A stretch of 64,000 bases of DNA from Hymenobacter ginkgonis (GTDB lineage: Bacteria > Bacteroidota > Bacteroidia > Cytophagales > Hymenobacteraceae): NCBI RefSeq assembly GCF_009755225.1, contig NZ_WQKZ01000001.1, positions 1 to 64,000 on the forward strand, given 5' to 3'. Shown in pieces: positions 62,948 to 64,000 of the stretch. The position numbers and the translations under genes are program-made. The notes beneath the pieces were generated by a model. It saw only the letters and a program-made list of their open reading frames with translations, searched no databases and was not told the DNA's origin. Every line of letters starts with the position of its first letter. The stretch's first letter is position 1.

Positions 62948-63168
62948 GCAAGCAAGATAAAAATAAAGCGCAGATATTGGTTCTACTAGGATAGGAACGA
63001 ATAGTTGCGTTACGCGGATACGTAGTGGAGTGGTGGATAGAAGAAAAACAAGCTCCTGCAGACGAAGGTTCTATAAGATACTTAGGTTAATGGCAAATAG
63101 GTGATTAAGTTGGCAAATACAGTAGAAGTTTTTTTAAAGCCAACCTAACTCGCTAACCTGCGCAGTAC

Positions 63169-63801
63169 TTACAAAAACTGCCCGGCGGCGGGCCCTTGCA
63201 TAAACAGCAAATCCAGCACGCTAAGACCCGGTACAAATGCAAGGCCAAACACTTGCGGGTACGGTCGTTGCGACGTACTGTCAGGTAAGGGGGTAGGGGA
63301 GACGTTTTTGGGTGTCAGGAAGTCGCGTCGGTCGTGCAGCGTGGGCCGGGTAGCTACCTCGGCGGGGGCAAGGTAGCTAGTAGTAAAATCGAGGGGTAGG
63401 GGCCAGCGCAGGCAGCGCAATAATAACTGCAAAAAGGCCAGATTCAATTCCCAGAGCCGTGCCGGTTTTTGGGCGTAAATATCTTGCAAGTAATCGGCGT
63501 AGTAGCCAAAGTAGGGCGAGGCTCCGTAGGCGGTTTGCAGAGTGCGAAAATGGCGGTGCCGCCAGTTTTGGCGGTAGTCAATTTCAATGGCACTAGTTTG
63601 GACTTTTTCGGCGCGGGCTCCGTCTAGCACAGGCACCGTGAGTGGCTGCAAGCCTTGCGCCGTGAGCACCAGCGCCCGGTTGCGGTAGGTTTGCTTGTGG
63701 TAGTGCTCGTGGGCATCAAGCAGCAGCCCATCGGCGGTTAATAATTGCTGAAAAAAAGGAATGGACGGCAGGTAGTGCAACTCGGATAAGACAACGGACA
63801 T
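63169..63801 (-). CDS. WbqC family protein
   Basis: The 210-residue protein belongs to the WbqC family (LSELHYLPSIPFFQQL, HEHYHKQTYRNRALVL, and later DYRQNWRHRHFRTLQTAYG, LWELNLAFLQLLLRC). WbqC-type proteins occur in polysaccharide and lipid pathways, but activity is not established. The start at 63801 (MSVVLSEL) aligns with the family. It is divergent from an exported protein gene at the window edge. Confidence 0.85.
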   Translation of the reverse strand: MSVVLSELHYLPSIPFFQQLLTADGLLLDAHEHYHKQTYRNRALVLTAQGLQPLTVPVLDGARAEKVQTSAIEIDYRQNWRHRHFRTLQTAYGASPYFGYYADYLQDIYAQKPARLWELNLAFLQLLLRCLRWPLPLDFTTSYLAPAEVATRPTLHDRRDFLTPKNVSPTPLPDSTSQRPYPQVFGLAFVPGLSVLDLLFMQGPAAGQFL

Positions 63802-63889
63802 GGCCGCAAGGTAAAACGGTAGCCACGGAGTGCCACCCACCCGACCAGTAGCGCTGGCACGGGATTGGCCCTGGCCCCGACGTACCGCT

Positions 63890-63897
63890 TATTTTTG
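63890..63897 (+). promoter_or_regulatory. TAnnTTTG box, near-leaderless promoter
   Basis: TATTTTTG ends 4 nt before the ATG at 63902, so the transcript would be leaderless or almost so. Confidence 0.45.
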
Positions 63898-63901
63898 CCT
63901 C

Positions 63902-64000
63902 ATGCGTTTTTTGCTTTTCTCCCTGGCGCTGGCCAGTGCTACCCCCGCCGCGGCTGGCCCGCCCCAACTGCTGCTGCGCGTAGCCAGCTTCCGCAACCTC
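63902..64000 (+). CDS. exported protein, 5' part only
   Basis: The frame starts MRFLLFSLALASATPAAAGP, a Sec signal peptide, and continues LLLRVASFRNL to the window edge. Too little is visible to name a family. It is divergent from the WbqC gene. Confidence 0.6.
   Translation, partial: MRFLLFSLALASATPAAAGPPQLLLRVASFRNL

Overview
The window looks like a chromosomal segment of a GC-rich Bacteroidota bacterium, most probably Hymenobacter-like (Cytophagales). This is an inference. It rests on a metalloprotease with a type IX secretion sorting domain, GH97 and GH105 enzymes, CarboxypepD_reg/TonB-type outer-membrane proteins, a DUF4468 protein, recurrent TAnnTTTG (-7 type) promoter boxes without Shine-Dalgarno sites, and high GC nearly everywhere except an AT-rich block at 1-400. 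I found no rRNA, tRNA, CRISPR array, transposase, integrase or phage structural gene.

Layout: 0.4-3.2 kb S9 peptidase (-) beside an AT-rich block with a perfect 64-bp palindrome. 3.7-6.8 kb nucleoside hydrolase (+) and a sensor histidine kinase (-) broken by apparent frameshifts. 7.0-11.0 kb two tiny Thr/Gly/Ser-rich secreted proteins, then an HTTM protein and a lipase-maturation-factor protein. 11.1-18.2 kb an unusual cluster: two paralogous large proteins of unknown family, a papain-like cysteine protease and a peptidoglycan-binding protein with a nuclease-like motif (all -), divergent from an S53 pro-peptidase (+). None of the five has a recognisable signal peptide. 18.5-28.3 kb central and carbohydrate metabolism: GH97, pta-ackA, two Gfo/Idh/MocA oxidoreductases and GH105. 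28.4-31.3 kb an MDR oxidoreductase divergent from a TetR regulator with operator-like repeats, then an ECF sigma factor. 31.5-35.5 kb an arsR-ferredoxin-HAD-pruA operon divergent from a CarboxypepD-like protein. 35.5-40.1 kb NDH-2 (+) convergent with nuoM-nuoN (-). 40.2-43.8 kb an operon centred on tRNA position-34 modification (mnmH, a VOC protein, selD, a GluQ-like protein). 43.8-55.6 kb a T9SS metalloprotease, endonuclease V, two DUF1990-type genes, a YahK-like alcohol dehydrogenase, a serine hydrolase, DUF4468, an M28 peptidase and a DEDD exonuclease. 55.7-64 kb an AraC-type membrane regulator, an outer-membrane beta-barrel protein, a DUF1648-like protein, clpC, wbqC and the start of an exported protein.

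Functional units are short operons separated by strong hairpin terminators. Several of these hairpins belong to dispersed repeat families (a CATGCTGAGC family, and an inverted GGGGTAGGC/GCCTACCCC family). The GGGGTAG octamer/heptamer theme recurs dozens of times in coding and non-coding DNA on both strands. The part most likely to be an undescribed system is 11.1-18.2 kb, where proteases and a toxin-like protein sit with a paralogous protein pair that shares two conserved blocks.
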